A DNA stretch of 23,638 nt from the NCBI GenBank assembly GCA_934203205.1, contig CAKPYV010000035.1:1-23638 (forward strand), written 5' to 3'. Shown in pieces: positions 1 through 7,302 of this stretch (position 1 is its first letter; every line of letters starts with the position of its first letter). The notes beneath the pieces are model-generated. The model searched no databases. It had not been told where the DNA came from and saw only the letters and a program-made list of their open reading frames with translations. The stretch comes from an uncultured Anaerovibrio sp. Lineage in GTDB: Bacteria; Bacillota; Negativicutes; Selenomonadales; Selenomonadaceae. The position numbers were made by a program, and so were the translations under genes.

Positions 1-27
1 CTGGAGCATTATATCAAACGTAAGTAG
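1..27 (+). CDS. C-terminal end of an upstream gene (partial)
   Basis: Frame 1 reads eight codons (LEHYIKRK) and then TAG at 25-27. A basic, polar tail followed by a non-coding stretch with a promoter fits the end of a gene that begins outside the window. In related genomes LCP genes often follow nadD/yqeK, so a YqeK-type hydrolase is possible, but eight residues cannot identify it. Confidence 0.3.
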   Translation: MEHYIKRK

Positions 28-156
28 TCTGCTGCTTGCAGCGACAAAAACGGATGCGAAATACCTCTGATGAGGAAAGAGCGAGGAATGAAACGAAAAA
101 GTTATTTTTTTAGAATAATTATAGCTTTTTGTAAGTTTTCAGTAACGGGATATGCC

Positions 157-185
157 TTGCGACAGCTACCGCCTTTTGGTATACT
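157..185 (+). promoter_or_regulatory. Vegetative (sigma-70/SigA) promoter for the LCP-ABC-F-recD2-comF operon
   Basis: TTGCGA at 157-162 and TATACT at 180-185 are separated by exactly 17 bases, one mismatch each from consensus. An A/T-rich stretch lies upstream (about 105-140) and could act as an UP element. Transcription would start near 192, giving a leader of about 50 bases. No other convincing promoter is seen between here and 6452, so the four following genes probably share it. Confidence 0.6.
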
Positions 186-242
186 AGGGAAAGGTTTAGA
201 AGATTCGTTTGTGATTGTGTGGAAAAGAGGAGCTTGAAAGAG

Positions 243-1574
243 ATGCGAGTTAGGCGCAGGCGTCGTCGTAATCTGACCAGAGTATATATTCTGGCGGTAA
301 TATTGGTAATGATTGTAACAGGAGTTGTGGCTGCTAATTGGTTTGGTAGTCAGGAAGCTAGAGAAAATATAGAGGTTCAGTCAGGGATTCAGAAGTCAGA
401 GGATTATCTGCACATTATGGTTATGGGGGTGGATCGCCGTAATGATGATGCAGGCCGCAGTGATACCCTGATGGCAGTTACTGTAAATAAGGATGCAGGA
501 ACAGCCCAGATTTTGTCCCTGCCTAGAGATACCAGAGTACAGATTGAGGGCAATGGTTACGACAAGATTAATCATGCTTATGCCTATGGGGGTCACAAGC
601 TGACAGGTCAAACTGTGGAACAGCTGCTGGGAGTGCCTATGGATTATTATGTGCTGGTGGATATTCAGGCCTTTGAGCGGATTATTGATGCTCTGGATGG
701 TGTGGATATTAATGTAGAAAAGCGGATGTATTATGAGGATCCCTGGGATGACGATGGTGGATTGGTCATTGATTTGTATCCTGGTATGCAGCATATGGAT
801 GGCAAAAAGGCCATTCAATATGTGCGGTTTAGAGATGGGGAGGGGGATATTGGCCGTATAGCCCGCCAACAGCATTTTATGCAGGCAGTCATGGAAAAGA
901 TGCTTTCCCCAACGGTAGTGCCAAAGCTGCCTAAGCTGATGGAGGAGATTCAATCAGCTGTAGAAACAGATATGCCTTTGACGGAGATGGTTTCTCTGGC
1001 TCAGTTGCTGCCTTCTATCCGGGAGCATGGTATGATCTCGGAAATGGTGCCAGGCAGTCCTGCTTATTTGGAGGATATCAGTTATTGGCTGCCAGATATA
1101 ATGAAGCTAAGACAGCTGGTGGCTAGCCAGATGAATACAGAGCTGGCAGATAGCGCTCTGGAGTCTGCCCAGGTGCTGGTAAAGGAATATGAGGCTTCCT
1201 TGCCAAAGGGAATTACGGTAATGGCGGAAAAATCCCAGCAGGCTCAGACAAAGTCCTCTAAGGCTGCTTCTGAGGAGGGGAATAAGGAGTCTAAAACCGC
1301 AACCAAGGCCTCTGGTCCAGAGGAAATTTCGGTGCTTATTATTAATGATAGCGGTATTAATGGGGCAGCCGCCCGTATGGCAGACAAGCTGCGGGCCAAG
1401 GGCTTTAATGTAACCGGTGTAGATACTGGCCGCAAGAGTGATAGAGCTCATACCATTATTGTGACAGATAGCAGTAATACTGACTGGTTTTATGGTATGC
1501 CATTTGCCTGCACCATTATGGATGGCGGGGAGCCTAATGAAGCGGTTATTTACATTGGTCAGGATTATGAATAA
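243..1574 (+). CDS. LCP-family (LytR-CpsA-Psr) cell-wall polymer ligase with LytR_C domain
   Basis: Enzymes of this family sit in the membrane with the catalytic domain outside and transfer undecaprenyl-linked anionic polymers to peptidoglycan. The N-terminus is very basic (six Arg in a row), followed by one membrane segment at about residues 14-34. The LCP domain spans about 62-220 and shows the usual landmarks: a VDRR strand end, SDTLM, LSLPRDT, KINHAYAYGG and RFRDGEGDIGRIARQQ, with the Arg and Asp residues that bind the phosphate and metal. A Lys/Ser/Ala-rich linker (about 327-358) leads to a LytR_C domain (about 361-443). An in-frame GTG at 219 would add eight residues, but the AGAGGAG at 226-232 lies ten bases before ATG 243 and overlaps that longer version, so 243 is preferred. 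Twelve bases separate it from the ABC-F gene. Family assignment is firm; the specific polymer is unknown. Confidence 0.9.
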   Translation: MRVRRRRRRNLTRVYILAVILVMIVTGVVAANWFGSQEARENIEVQSGIQKSEDYLHIMVMGVDRRNDDAGRSDTLMAVTVNKDAGTAQILSLPRDTRVQIEGNGYDKINHAYAYGGHKLTGQTVEQLLGVPMDYYVLVDIQAFERIIDALDGVDINVEKRMYYEDPWDDDGGLVIDLYPGMQHMDGKKAIQYVRFRDGEGDIGRIARQQHFMQAVMEKMLSPTVVPKLPKLMEEIQSAVETDMPLTEMVSLAQLLPSIREHGMISEMVPGSPAYLEDISYWLPDIMKLRQLVASQMNTELADSALESAQVLVKEYEASLPKGITVMAEKSQQAQTKSSKAASEEGNKESKTATKASGPEEISVLIINDSGINGAAARMADKLRAKGFNVTGVDTGRKSDRAHTIIVTDSSNTDWFYGMPFACTIMDGGEPNEAVIYIGQDYE

Positions 1575-1586
1575 ATAGGAGTAAGA

Positions 1587-3563
1587 ATGGGAAGCATAAA
1601 GGTTACAGGCCTGTGTAAGGCCTTTGGTATAGAGGAGCTGTTTAATGATGTCAGCTTCGAGATTAAGCGGGGAGAACGAGTAGGCTTTGTGGGAGCTAAT
1701 GGAGCTGGCAAGTCTACCTTGATGAAATGCCTGCTGAACAAGGTGGAATATGATAAGGGTACTGTATCCATGGAGCCAGTGGATACCATTGGCTATGTGG
1801 AACAGCAGGCGGATATGAGCAGTGACCATACCCTCTATGATGAGCTGAAAACAGCCTTTGAGGATGTGCTGGCCTTGGCTGCGGCCAAGGAGGCTATGGA
1901 GGCGGAAATCAAGGAGAATCATAGTGAGGAAAAGTTGGAGGCCTACGGTCGTCTGGTGGAGCGGTTTGAGAATGTAGGTGGCTATGATTTTGAAAGCCGT
2001 ATTCGCCGTACTGCCTTTGGTTTGGGCTTTACTCAGGAGGATTTGGCTAAGCAGGTGGCTAATTTTTCTGGGGGACAGAAAACCAGAGTCTGCCTGGCTA
2101 AGGCCTTGCTGAGACAGCCGGATTTCTTGTTTTTGGACGAGCCTACCAACCATTTGGATGTGGGCATGATTGAGTGGCTGGAGGGATTTTTGCAGAACTA
2201 CGCCGGTGGGGTGCTGATTATTTCCCATGACCGGTTTTTCCTGGACAGGGTGGCCAATAGGATTTTTGAGATTGAAAACAAGACGGTAACAGCCTATGAG
2301 GGAAATTATACTTATTATATGAAGGTGCGGGAGCAGCGGCGGGCGGCTCAGCTTTCCGCCTATGAAAAGCAGCAGGAGCATATTAAAAAAACCGAGGAAT
2401 ATATCCGCAAGTATAAGGCCGGGATTAAGTCCAAGCAGGCTAGAGGCCGCCAGAGCCAGCTGAATAGGCTGGAGCGGATTGTGAAGCCAGCTGATACAGC
2501 ATCCTTTAATTATTTTGCCTTTAATCCTCCCGGAGAATGTGCCCAGCGGGTGGCTGAGTTTGAGGATGTGGCATATAATTTCCCAGATAGTCACAAGAAT
2601 CTCTTTGACCATGTGAATGTGCTGATTCGCAAGGGGGACGGTGTAGCTGTGGTAGGCCCTAATGGTGCCGGCAAGACCACCTTCCTGCGGCTTTTGATTG
2701 GGGAGCTGGAGGCTTCTCAGGGGAGAATCAAGCTGGGTTCCAGAGTGAAGATTGGCTATTTTTCTCAGCAGCATGAGGGCCTGCATATGGAGCGTACTGT
2801 GCTGGAGGAAATGGAATATGAATATGGCCTGTCGGAGGAGCAGAGCCGTAGATATTTGGGGGCTTTTCTCTTTCATGGGGATGAGGTACTGCGGTTGATT
2901 GGCTCCCTATCTGGTGGAGAGCAGTCCCGTTTGGCTTTTTTGAAGCTGATGCTGACAGGGGCCAATTTCCTGGTGCTGGATGAGCCTACCAACCATTTGG
3001 ATATTCCTGCCAAGGAGGCGGTGGAGGAGGCTTTGTCCACCTTCCCAGGTACCTATATTACTGTATCCCATGACCGTTATTTCTTGGACAAGGTGGCTAA
3101 CTGCGTGTTGGAAATAGCCGATGGCCGTCTCCGGGAATACAATGGCAATTATAGCTATTATCGGGAGAAAAAGGCTGAGGAGGCTCAGGAGCTGGCAGAG
3201 CTGGAGGCTGAGGCCAAGGCGGCAGCAGAGGCAGAAAAGGCTAAAGCCAAGGCTGAGGCAGTTAAGCTGTCGGAAAGTGCCAAGACTGCTGATAAAGCTG
3301 CTGAGGCAAAGGCTGAGAAAAAGGTTGAAAAAAACAATCCTTTTAAGGGCATGAGCGAGGCCAAGAGGACAGAAACTCTCCAGCGGACTGAGGCGGAGAT
3401 TGCTATGGCGGAGGCGGAGCTGAAAATGCTGGAAATGGAAATGAATGATCCAGCTATTCAGGCTGATCCGGAGAAAAGCATGGAAATTGCTCAGGCCTAT
3501 AGTGATAAGGAAGCAGAGATTCAGGCCAAGTACGAGAAGTGGGAGCAGTTGTCTGATTTGTAG
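1587..3563 (+). CDS. ABC-F family ATPase (ribosome-associated, Uup/YdiF-like)
   Basis: A soluble twin ABC protein of 658 residues with no membrane segments, so not a transporter. First cassette: Walker A GANGAGKST at 36-44, signature FSGGQ at 160-164, Walker B LFLDEP at 181-186. An Arg/Lys-rich interdomain linker, the part that enters the ribosomal E site in this family, lies at about 240-305. Second cassette: GPNGAGKTT at 357-365, LSGGE at 441-445, LVLDEP at 462-467. The C-terminus has a long Ala/Glu/Lys stretch (about 528-585) and then a helical, probably coiled-coil domain (about 590-655) like the Uup/YdiF DNA- or RNA-binding tail. Start ATG 1587 is preceded by TAGGAG. ABC-F proteins resolve stalled ribosomes or give drug resistance; nothing here points to resistance, so a housekeeping role is inferred. 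Confidence 0.93.
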   Translation: MGSIKVTGLCKAFGIEELFNDVSFEIKRGERVGFVGANGAGKSTLMKCLLNKVEYDKGTVSMEPVDTIGYVEQQADMSSDHTLYDELKTAFEDVLALAAAKEAMEAEIKENHSEEKLEAYGRLVERFENVGGYDFESRIRRTAFGLGFTQEDLAKQVANFSGGQKTRVCLAKALLRQPDFLFLDEPTNHLDVGMIEWLEGFLQNYAGGVLIISHDRFFLDRVANRIFEIENKTVTAYEGNYTYYMKVREQRRAAQLSAYEKQQEHIKKTEEYIRKYKAGIKSKQARGRQSQLNRLERIVKPADTASFNYFAFNPPGECAQRVAEFEDVAYNFPDSHKNLFDHVNVLIRKGDGVAVVGPNGAGKTTFLRLLIGELEASQGRIKLGSRVKIGYFSQQHEGLHMERTVLEEMEYEYGLSEEQSRRYLGAFLFHGDEVLRLIGSLSGGEQSRLAFLKLMLTGANFLVLDEPTNHLDIPAKEAVEEALSTFPGTYITVSHDRYFLDKVANCVLEIADGRLREYNGNYSYYREKKAEEAQELAELEAEAKAAAEAEKAKAKAEAVKLSESAKTADKAAEAKAEKKVEKNNPFKGMSEAKRTETLQRTEAEIAMAEAELKMLEMEMNDPAIQADPEKSMEIAQAYSDKEAEIQAKYEKWEQLSDL

Positions 3564-3600
3564 GAGAAGCCTTGGCAGGAGGCGGAGAAAGGAGGAGAGC

Positions 3601-5775
3601 ATGGAAGAACTGGAAGTCATGACCGGCGTGGTGGAAAATATTATTTACAGCAGTCCTGATGGGGCTTTTAGCGTGTTTCGCTTTAAGCCAGAGGGACAGC
3701 ACAGCAATGTTACGGTAACGGTGCAGACTACGGCTCCCTTGCAGGGGCAGCAGCTGGAGCTAAAGGGGCAGTGGATAGAGCATCCCCGCTTTGGCAGTCA
3801 GTTTAAGGCTCTCCATATGCTGATTAGTGCTCCCACCAGTCCTCAGGGCATTGAAAGGTTTTTGGCCTCTGGGGTAATCGAAGGGGTAGGCAAGGCTATG
3901 GCGGCTAGAATTGTGGCAGCCTTTGGGGGCCAGACCTTGGAGATTATTGAAAAACAGCCTCACCGCCTGCGGGAGGTGCGGGGCATTGGGGCCAAGACAG
4001 CGAAAAAAATTCATGCTTCCTATCAGGAAAAGGCTGAGCTGCGGCAGGTAATGCTGTGGCTGGAGGACCATGAGGTATCTGGTATCTACGCAGGCCGTAT
4101 TTATGAGAAATACGGCTCCTTTGCAGTGGAGGTTATGGAGCAGAATCCCTACCGTCTGGTACGGGAGGTAGATGGCATTGGCTTTTTGGTGGCGGATAGT
4201 ATTGCCAGGGGTATGGGCATAGATCCCTGTGGCCGGTTTAGAGTGTCGGCAGCCCTGGAATTTCAGCTACAGAAAATTGCCCTTTATGGTCATTGCTGTA
4301 TTCCTGATGGCCAGCTGGTCAGCGAGGTGGAAAAGGGCATTGGGGTTCCCAGGGATATTGTCTGGGAGGTTATGAAGCAGGATTTGGCAGATGGCCTTTT
4401 GGCTCAGGAGTCTGTAGGGGAGGATGTGCTGGTTTATCCAGACTACCTTTATAGGGCTGAGCGGGAAACGGCCCAAAGACTGCTGCAGATTCAGCGGGGG
4501 GCCATGCCTGTTTCCGCCAAGGGCCGGGGGAAGCTGGTGGCGAAATGGGAGCGGTCTACGGGAATAACTTTGGCTCAGCAGCAGCGGCAGGCAGTGGAGG
4601 CTGTGTTGGAGCATGGCTTGTTTGTGCTGACAGGAGGGCCGGGTACTGGCAAAACCACAGTGGTTCGGGCTATGCTGGATATATTGGAACAGCAGGGGCT
4701 GGAAATCCTTTTAGGGGCTCCTACAGGCCGGGCGGCCAAAAGACTCAGCGAGGCCACCCACAGAGGGGCTTGTACGGTGCACCGTATGCTGGAGGCTGGG
4801 GGCAATCCAGAGGGGGGCGGCTCTGGCTTTGGGCGCAATCAGGATGAACCTTTGGAGGCTGATGTAATTATTCTGGACGAGGTTTCCATGATGGATATTG
4901 TGCTGATGAAGCACTTTTTGGCAGCGGTGCCCGATGGGGCTCACTTGATTCTGGTGGGAGATGTGGATCAGCTGCCAGCGGTGGGGCCTGGCTCAGTGCT
5001 GCAGGATATTATTCGCAGCGGGGTGGTGCCCAAGATTTGTCTGACAGAGGTTTTCCGCCAGAGCGATGATAGTACCATTGTGCTGAATGCCCATGCTATT
5101 AATGCTGGGCGGCTGCCTCAGTGTTCCAGAGAAAAGGGCAGTGATTTTATTTTTATTGAGCAGAATAATGCTGACTGGGCGGAGCAGCAGATTGTGGCTC
5201 TGTGCAAGACCTATCTGCCTAAGATGGGCTATGAGCCTATGTATGATGTGCAGGTGCTTTCCCCTATGCATAGAAATGCCTGTGGGGTGGAGCGGTTGAA
5301 TCAGCTGTTGCAGAATGCCATGAATCCCTTGCAGGAGGATATGATAGAGGTGGTAAATGGCAGCCGCAGTTTCCGTCTGGGGGACAAGGTAATGCAGAAT
5401 AAAAATAATTATGACAAGGGGGTATTTAACGGAGATATTGGCTATATTGTGGATTTGGAGCCGGGGCGGATGCTGGTGCATTTTGGGGAGGAGCTGGAAG
5501 CGGTATACGAAAGCTCGGAATTTAGCCAGCTGCAGCTGGCCTACTGCATGACGGTACACAAAAGTCAGGGCAGTGAATACCCAGTGGTGATACTGCCTCT
5601 GGTATCGGCTCATTATATTATGCTGCAGAGAAATCTTCTGTATACGGCGGTTACCAGAGCCAAGAAGCTGGTGATATTGATAGGCTCCAAGGCGGCCCTT
5701 AATACGGCTGTGGAGAATGACCGCACTCGGAAGCGTTATACCCTGCTGGCGGAAAGACTGGGACATAGATTGTAG
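3601..5775 (+). CDS. recD2: RecD2-type 5'-3' DNA helicase (SF1B)
   Basis: A stand-alone RecD helicase of 724 residues; RecD2 acts in DNA repair and replication-fork maintenance without RecB or RecC. Residues 1-80 look like the N-terminal OB-like domain (MTGVVENIIYSS start), about 85-200 contains helix-hairpin-helix repeats (GVIEGVGKAMA, VRGIGAKTA, VDGIGFLVAD), and the motor follows: Walker A TGGPGTGKTT at 344-353, Walker B ILDEVSMMD at 424-432, GDVDQLPAVGPG at 453-464, TVHKSQGSEY at 651-660 and LYTAVTRAKK at 680-689. The reading frame is open back to 3445 inside the ABC-F gene, but AAAGGAGGAG just before ATG 3601 fixes the start. The gap to the ABC-F gene is 37 bases with no terminator, so the two are probably co-transcribed. 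Confidence 0.95.
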   Translation: MEELEVMTGVVENIIYSSPDGAFSVFRFKPEGQHSNVTVTVQTTAPLQGQQLELKGQWIEHPRFGSQFKALHMLISAPTSPQGIERFLASGVIEGVGKAMAARIVAAFGGQTLEIIEKQPHRLREVRGIGAKTAKKIHASYQEKAELRQVMLWLEDHEVSGIYAGRIYEKYGSFAVEVMEQNPYRLVREVDGIGFLVADSIARGMGIDPCGRFRVSAALEFQLQKIALYGHCCIPDGQLVSEVEKGIGVPRDIVWEVMKQDLADGLLAQESVGEDVLVYPDYLYRAERETAQRLLQIQRGAMPVSAKGRGKLVAKWERSTGITLAQQQRQAVEAVLEHGLFVLTGGPGTGKTTVVRAMLDILEQQGLEILLGAPTGRAAKRLSEATHRGACTVHRMLEAGGNPEGGGSGFGRNQDEPLEADVIILDEVSMMDIVLMKHFLAAVPDGAHLILVGDVDQLPAVGPGSVLQDIIRSGVVPKICLTEVFRQSDDSTIVLNAHAINAGRLPQCSREKGSDFIFIEQNNADWAEQQIVALCKTYLPKMGYEPMYDVQVLSPMHRNACGVERLNQLLQNAMNPLQEDMIEVVNGSRSFRLGDKVMQNKNNYDKGVFNGDIGYIVDLEPGRMLVHFGEELEAVYESSEFSQLQLAYCMTVHKSQGSEYPVVILPLVSAHYIMLQRNLLYTAVTRAKKLVILIGSKAALNTAVENDRTRKRYTLLAERLGHRL

Positions 5776-5798
5776 AATTGTAGAAATGGGGGATGGGC

Positions 5799-6452
5799 AT
5801 GATGGAATGGCTTTGGAATTTGCTTTTTCCTCCCAAGTGTCCCGGCTGTAATAGCTATGTGGAGCATCAGGGCCAGTGGTGTAATGAATGTTTGGGTAGA
5901 GTGTGCCGCCCTCATTTATTGCCCTTGGACAGGGAAATGGGGGAGCTTTTTGCTGGTGGCATTTGGGCTTTGGGCTTGTATGAAGGGGAACTTAGGAATA
6001 TGCTGCGGCAACTGAAATATCAGCAGAAGCAGGTAATGGTTCCCGGTCTCCATAGTTTGGTTACAGAGGGGTTGCATAGGATGCCTGCCCTGCAGGAGAA
6101 TCTGATGGCTGTTCCTGTGCCTCTCCACAAGGAAAAGCTGGTTCAGCGAGGCTTCAATCAAAGTCAGCTGATTTTTCAGAAGCCCTTGGCTGATTATGGT
6201 ATAGCTACGGAGGATTGGCTGATACGAACCAAGGCTACCAAGCCTCAATATGGTCTGAGTGGAGTACAGCGACGGGAAAATCTACATCATGTCTTTGAAG
6301 TGGCGGGGGAAAAATCCTTGCAGGGGAGGAGAATTTTGCTGGTGGATGATATTATGACTACAGGGGCAACCCTGCTGGAGTGTGGTCGAGTGCTGAAAAA
6401 AGCTGGGGCCGTGGCTATTACTGGATTGGTAATTGCCTCGGGGAGAAAATAG
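5799..6452 (+). CDS. comFC: ComF/ComFC-family phosphoribosyltransferase-like protein
   Basis: ComFC proteins take part in natural transformation in several bacteria and resemble type I phosphoribosyltransferases fused to a zinc ribbon. Here the N-terminus holds CPGC and CNEC (two Cys pairs 12 residues apart), and the C-terminal half has the PRPP-binding loop ILLVDDIMTTGAT. The motif VPVPLHKEKLVQRGFNQS in the middle is typical of the family. Three close ATG codons are possible (5793, 5799, 5802); the G-rich ribosome-binding site at 5788-5792 touches the first one, so 5799 or 5802 is more likely. It begins about 20 bases after recD2. As in Bacillus subtilis it lies just before yvyF, but comFA is not in the window, so its role in DNA uptake here is unproven. 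Confidence 0.9.
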   Translation: MMEWLWNLLFPPKCPGCNSYVEHQGQWCNECLGRVCRPHLLPLDREMGELFAGGIWALGLYEGELRNMLRQLKYQQKQVMVPGLHSLVTEGLHRMPALQENLMAVPVPLHKEKLVQRGFNQSQLIFQKPLADYGIATEDWLIRTKATKPQYGLSGVQRRENLHHVFEVAGEKSLQGRRILLVDDIMTTGATLLECGRVLKKAGAVAITGLVIASGRK

Positions 6453-6468
6453 TTCAGCGTAAAATATA

Positions 6469-6497
6469 TTGAATGTATGTCCAAAATCCATTATAAC
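6469..6497 (+). promoter_or_regulatory. Possible promoter for the intergenic RNA element
   Basis: TTGAAT (6469-6474) and TATAAC (6492-6497) are spaced by 17 bases, directly after the comF stop. Transcription would begin near 6504, at the edge of the folded element, which would remove most of its outermost helix but keep the rest. It could drive a small RNA or add transcription to yvyF. Confidence 0.35.
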
Positions 6498-6499
6498 GA

Positions 6500-6587
6500 G
6501 GTGTCCGATGTCCCCCACCGCTATAGGTGGCGGGAAGCTGTGCTTCTGACAGGCTGGAGCTAATATCTCCACCCTCGTCGAAACACC
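6500..6587 (+). ncRNA. Unassigned structured RNA element between comF and yvyF
   Basis: The sequence can fold into a compact four-helix junction. P1: GGTGT (6500-6504) with ACACC (6583-6587), then a small internal loop and CGATG (6506-6510) with CGTCG (6576-6580). P2: 6512-6519 with 6526-6534, eight pairs with one bulged C and loop GCTATA. P3: 6536-6541 with 6549-6555, six pairs with a bulged G. P4: GGAG (6556-6559) with CTCC (6567-6570). Very few bases are left unpaired at the junction. An alternative outer pairing, ACGAGG (6496-6501) with CCTCGT (6573-6578), competes with P1. I do not recognise it as any known riboswitch, 6S, SRP or tRNA. It could be a leader of yvyF, a comF 3' end or an independent small RNA. 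The fold was found by eye. Confidence 0.4.
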
Positions 6588-6591
6588 ATTG

Positions 6592-6618
6592 AAAGAAAAT
6601 GAAAAAATCATTTTCTTT
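6592..6618 (+). other. A/T-rich perfect hairpin before yvyF promoter
   Basis: Eleven perfect base pairs: AAAGAAAATGA (6592-6602) and TCATTTTCTTT (6608-6618) around an AAAAA loop. It follows the folded element by four bases. It lacks a GC-rich stem and a T-run after the stem, so it is not a standard terminator; it could protect the 3' end of the upstream RNA or be a protein-binding site next to the yvyF promoter. Confidence 0.4.
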
Positions 6619-6630
6619 GAATAATCTAGG

Positions 6631-6639
6631 TGTTATAAT
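6631..6639 (+). promoter_or_regulatory. Extended -10 promoter for yvyF
   Basis: TGTTATAAT is a perfect extended -10 (TG, one base, TATAAT), 38 bases before the yvyF start. No good -35 is seen at the right distance (TTTTCT at 6611-6616), which is usual for extended -10 promoters. The same TGTTATAAT occurs before the atp operon at 16404-16412. Confidence 0.55.
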
Positions 6640-6676
6640 AGGGCAATAGGGACAATGAAAACAGGAGTGGAGTTTT

Positions 6677-7072
6677 ATGAATAAATTGAAAAATTGCTCT
6701 GAATGTGGCAGAGTGTATATGGAAATTGGTCAGGGTATGTGTCCAGAGTGTTTTCGCAAGGAACAGGAAATGGAGCAGGTGGTATACGAATTTGTAAGGG
6801 ACCATGATAAATGCAGCATCAAGGAGATTGTTGATGGTACTGGCGTCAAGGAAAGAGTAGTGCTGCGTATGCTGAAGGCTGGGCGGTTCATTGCCAACGG
6901 GGTGGAGATTAGCTATCCATGTCAGGGCTGTGGTGCGCCTATTACTACAGGCAAGCTGTGCCCAAAATGCAGCAAGGATATTCTCAATCAGGCGGAGCGG
7001 TTGAAAGCCGAGAAAAATATGAGGAAGATAGACCGCAGTACGACTATGTACAATACCACTAGAAACAAATAA
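6677..7072 (+). CDS. yvyF: YvyF-like flagellar operon protein (double zinc ribbon)
   Basis: This small protein (131 residues) belongs to the flagellar operon family of which Bacillus YvyF is a member; its molecular role is poorly known, with a regulatory role suggested by its place before flgM. It has a Cys4 cluster at each end: C7/C10 with C22/C25 (CSECGRV, CPECF) and C82/C85 with C95/C98 (CQGCGAP, CPKCS), both suited to bind zinc. Between them, about 35-72, is a helix-turn-helix-like segment (CSIKEIVDGTGVKERVVLRML) that resembles a winged-helix fold, so nucleic-acid binding is possible. The C-terminal tail is charged. ATG 6677 follows GGAGTGGAG. It has its own promoter upstream and a terminator downstream, so it may be a single-gene unit. 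Confidence 0.85.
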   Translation: MNKLKNCSECGRVYMEIGQGMCPECFRKEQEMEQVVYEFVRDHDKCSIKEIVDGTGVKERVVLRMLKAGRFIANGVEISYPCQGCGAPITTGKLCPKCSKDILNQAERLKAEKNMRKIDRSTTMYNTTRNK

Positions 7073-7128
7073 GAAATAGCAAGGGTAATTTTATAACTTG
7101 AAGAGAGCATGACAACATCTTTTCATGA

Positions 7129-7149
7129 CTCCCAAAGGGGGAGCTTTTT
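7129..7149 (+). terminator. Weak terminator-like hairpin after yvyF
   Basis: CTCCC (7129-7133) pairs with GGGAG (7139-7143) around AAAGG, followed by CTTTTT. The stem is only five pairs and the T-run is short, so it is a weak or accessory terminator ahead of the stronger one at 7180. Confidence 0.4.
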
Positions 7150-7179
7150 GGAGTTGACAAAATTTTTGATATAGGCTGG

Positions 7180-7207
7180 CAGGATTTAAGAATCCTGTCT
7201 TTTTTTT
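7180..7207 (+). terminator. Rho-independent terminator between yvyF and flgM
   Basis: CAGGATT (7180-7186), loop TAAG, AATCCTG (7191-7197), then TCTTTTTTTT. A seven-pair perfect stem with an eight-T run is a clear intrinsic terminator. It separates yvyF from flgM, so the late flagellar operon needs its own promoter. Confidence 0.8.
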
Positions 7208-7213
7208 CGATAT
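7187..7213 (+). promoter_or_regulatory. Candidate sigma-28 (SigD/FliA) promoter for flgM
   Basis: TCGATAT at 7207-7213 matches the sigma-28 -10 (CCGATAT in Bacillus, CGATWT in epsilonproteobacteria). TAAG at 7187-7190 is one base from the TAAA -35, at a spacing of 16. The two elements overlap the loop and T-run of the preceding terminator. A sigma-28 promoter is expected before flgM from other flagellar systems, which raises the prior; the match itself is imperfect. Confidence 0.42.
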
Positions 7214-7302
7214 TTTTCCTAGAATTAATGATTTGGGTTGGTGTGCCACTGGGAAAGGGCAGACTGATTTCGTTGTGATAGATGTTTAGGATGGTGAGCA
7301 AT

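Noticed and set aside
1107..2876. Long open frame of 589 codons on the - strand across the LCP and ABC-F genes
   Set aside because: It lies antisense to two clear genes, shows no motif, is rich in Leu/His/Ile as expected from reversed codons, and has no ribosome-binding site.
3445..3600. N-terminal extension of RecD2 overlapping the ABC-F gene
   Set aside because: The extra 52 codons are Arg/Lys-rich shadow sequence, and a near-perfect ribosome-binding site precedes ATG 3601, where the family homology starts.
6500..6590. tRNA-like or selenocysteine-tRNA-like gene
   Set aside because: The length and outer stem resemble a long tRNA, but there is no T-loop motif, no recognisable anticodon arm and no CCA end.
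7154..7182. Consensus -35 TTGACA as a vegetative promoter for flgM
   Set aside because: At 16-18 bases downstream there is only TGGCAG-like sequence; TATAGG is too close (10 bases). Any transcript would also run into the terminator at 7180.
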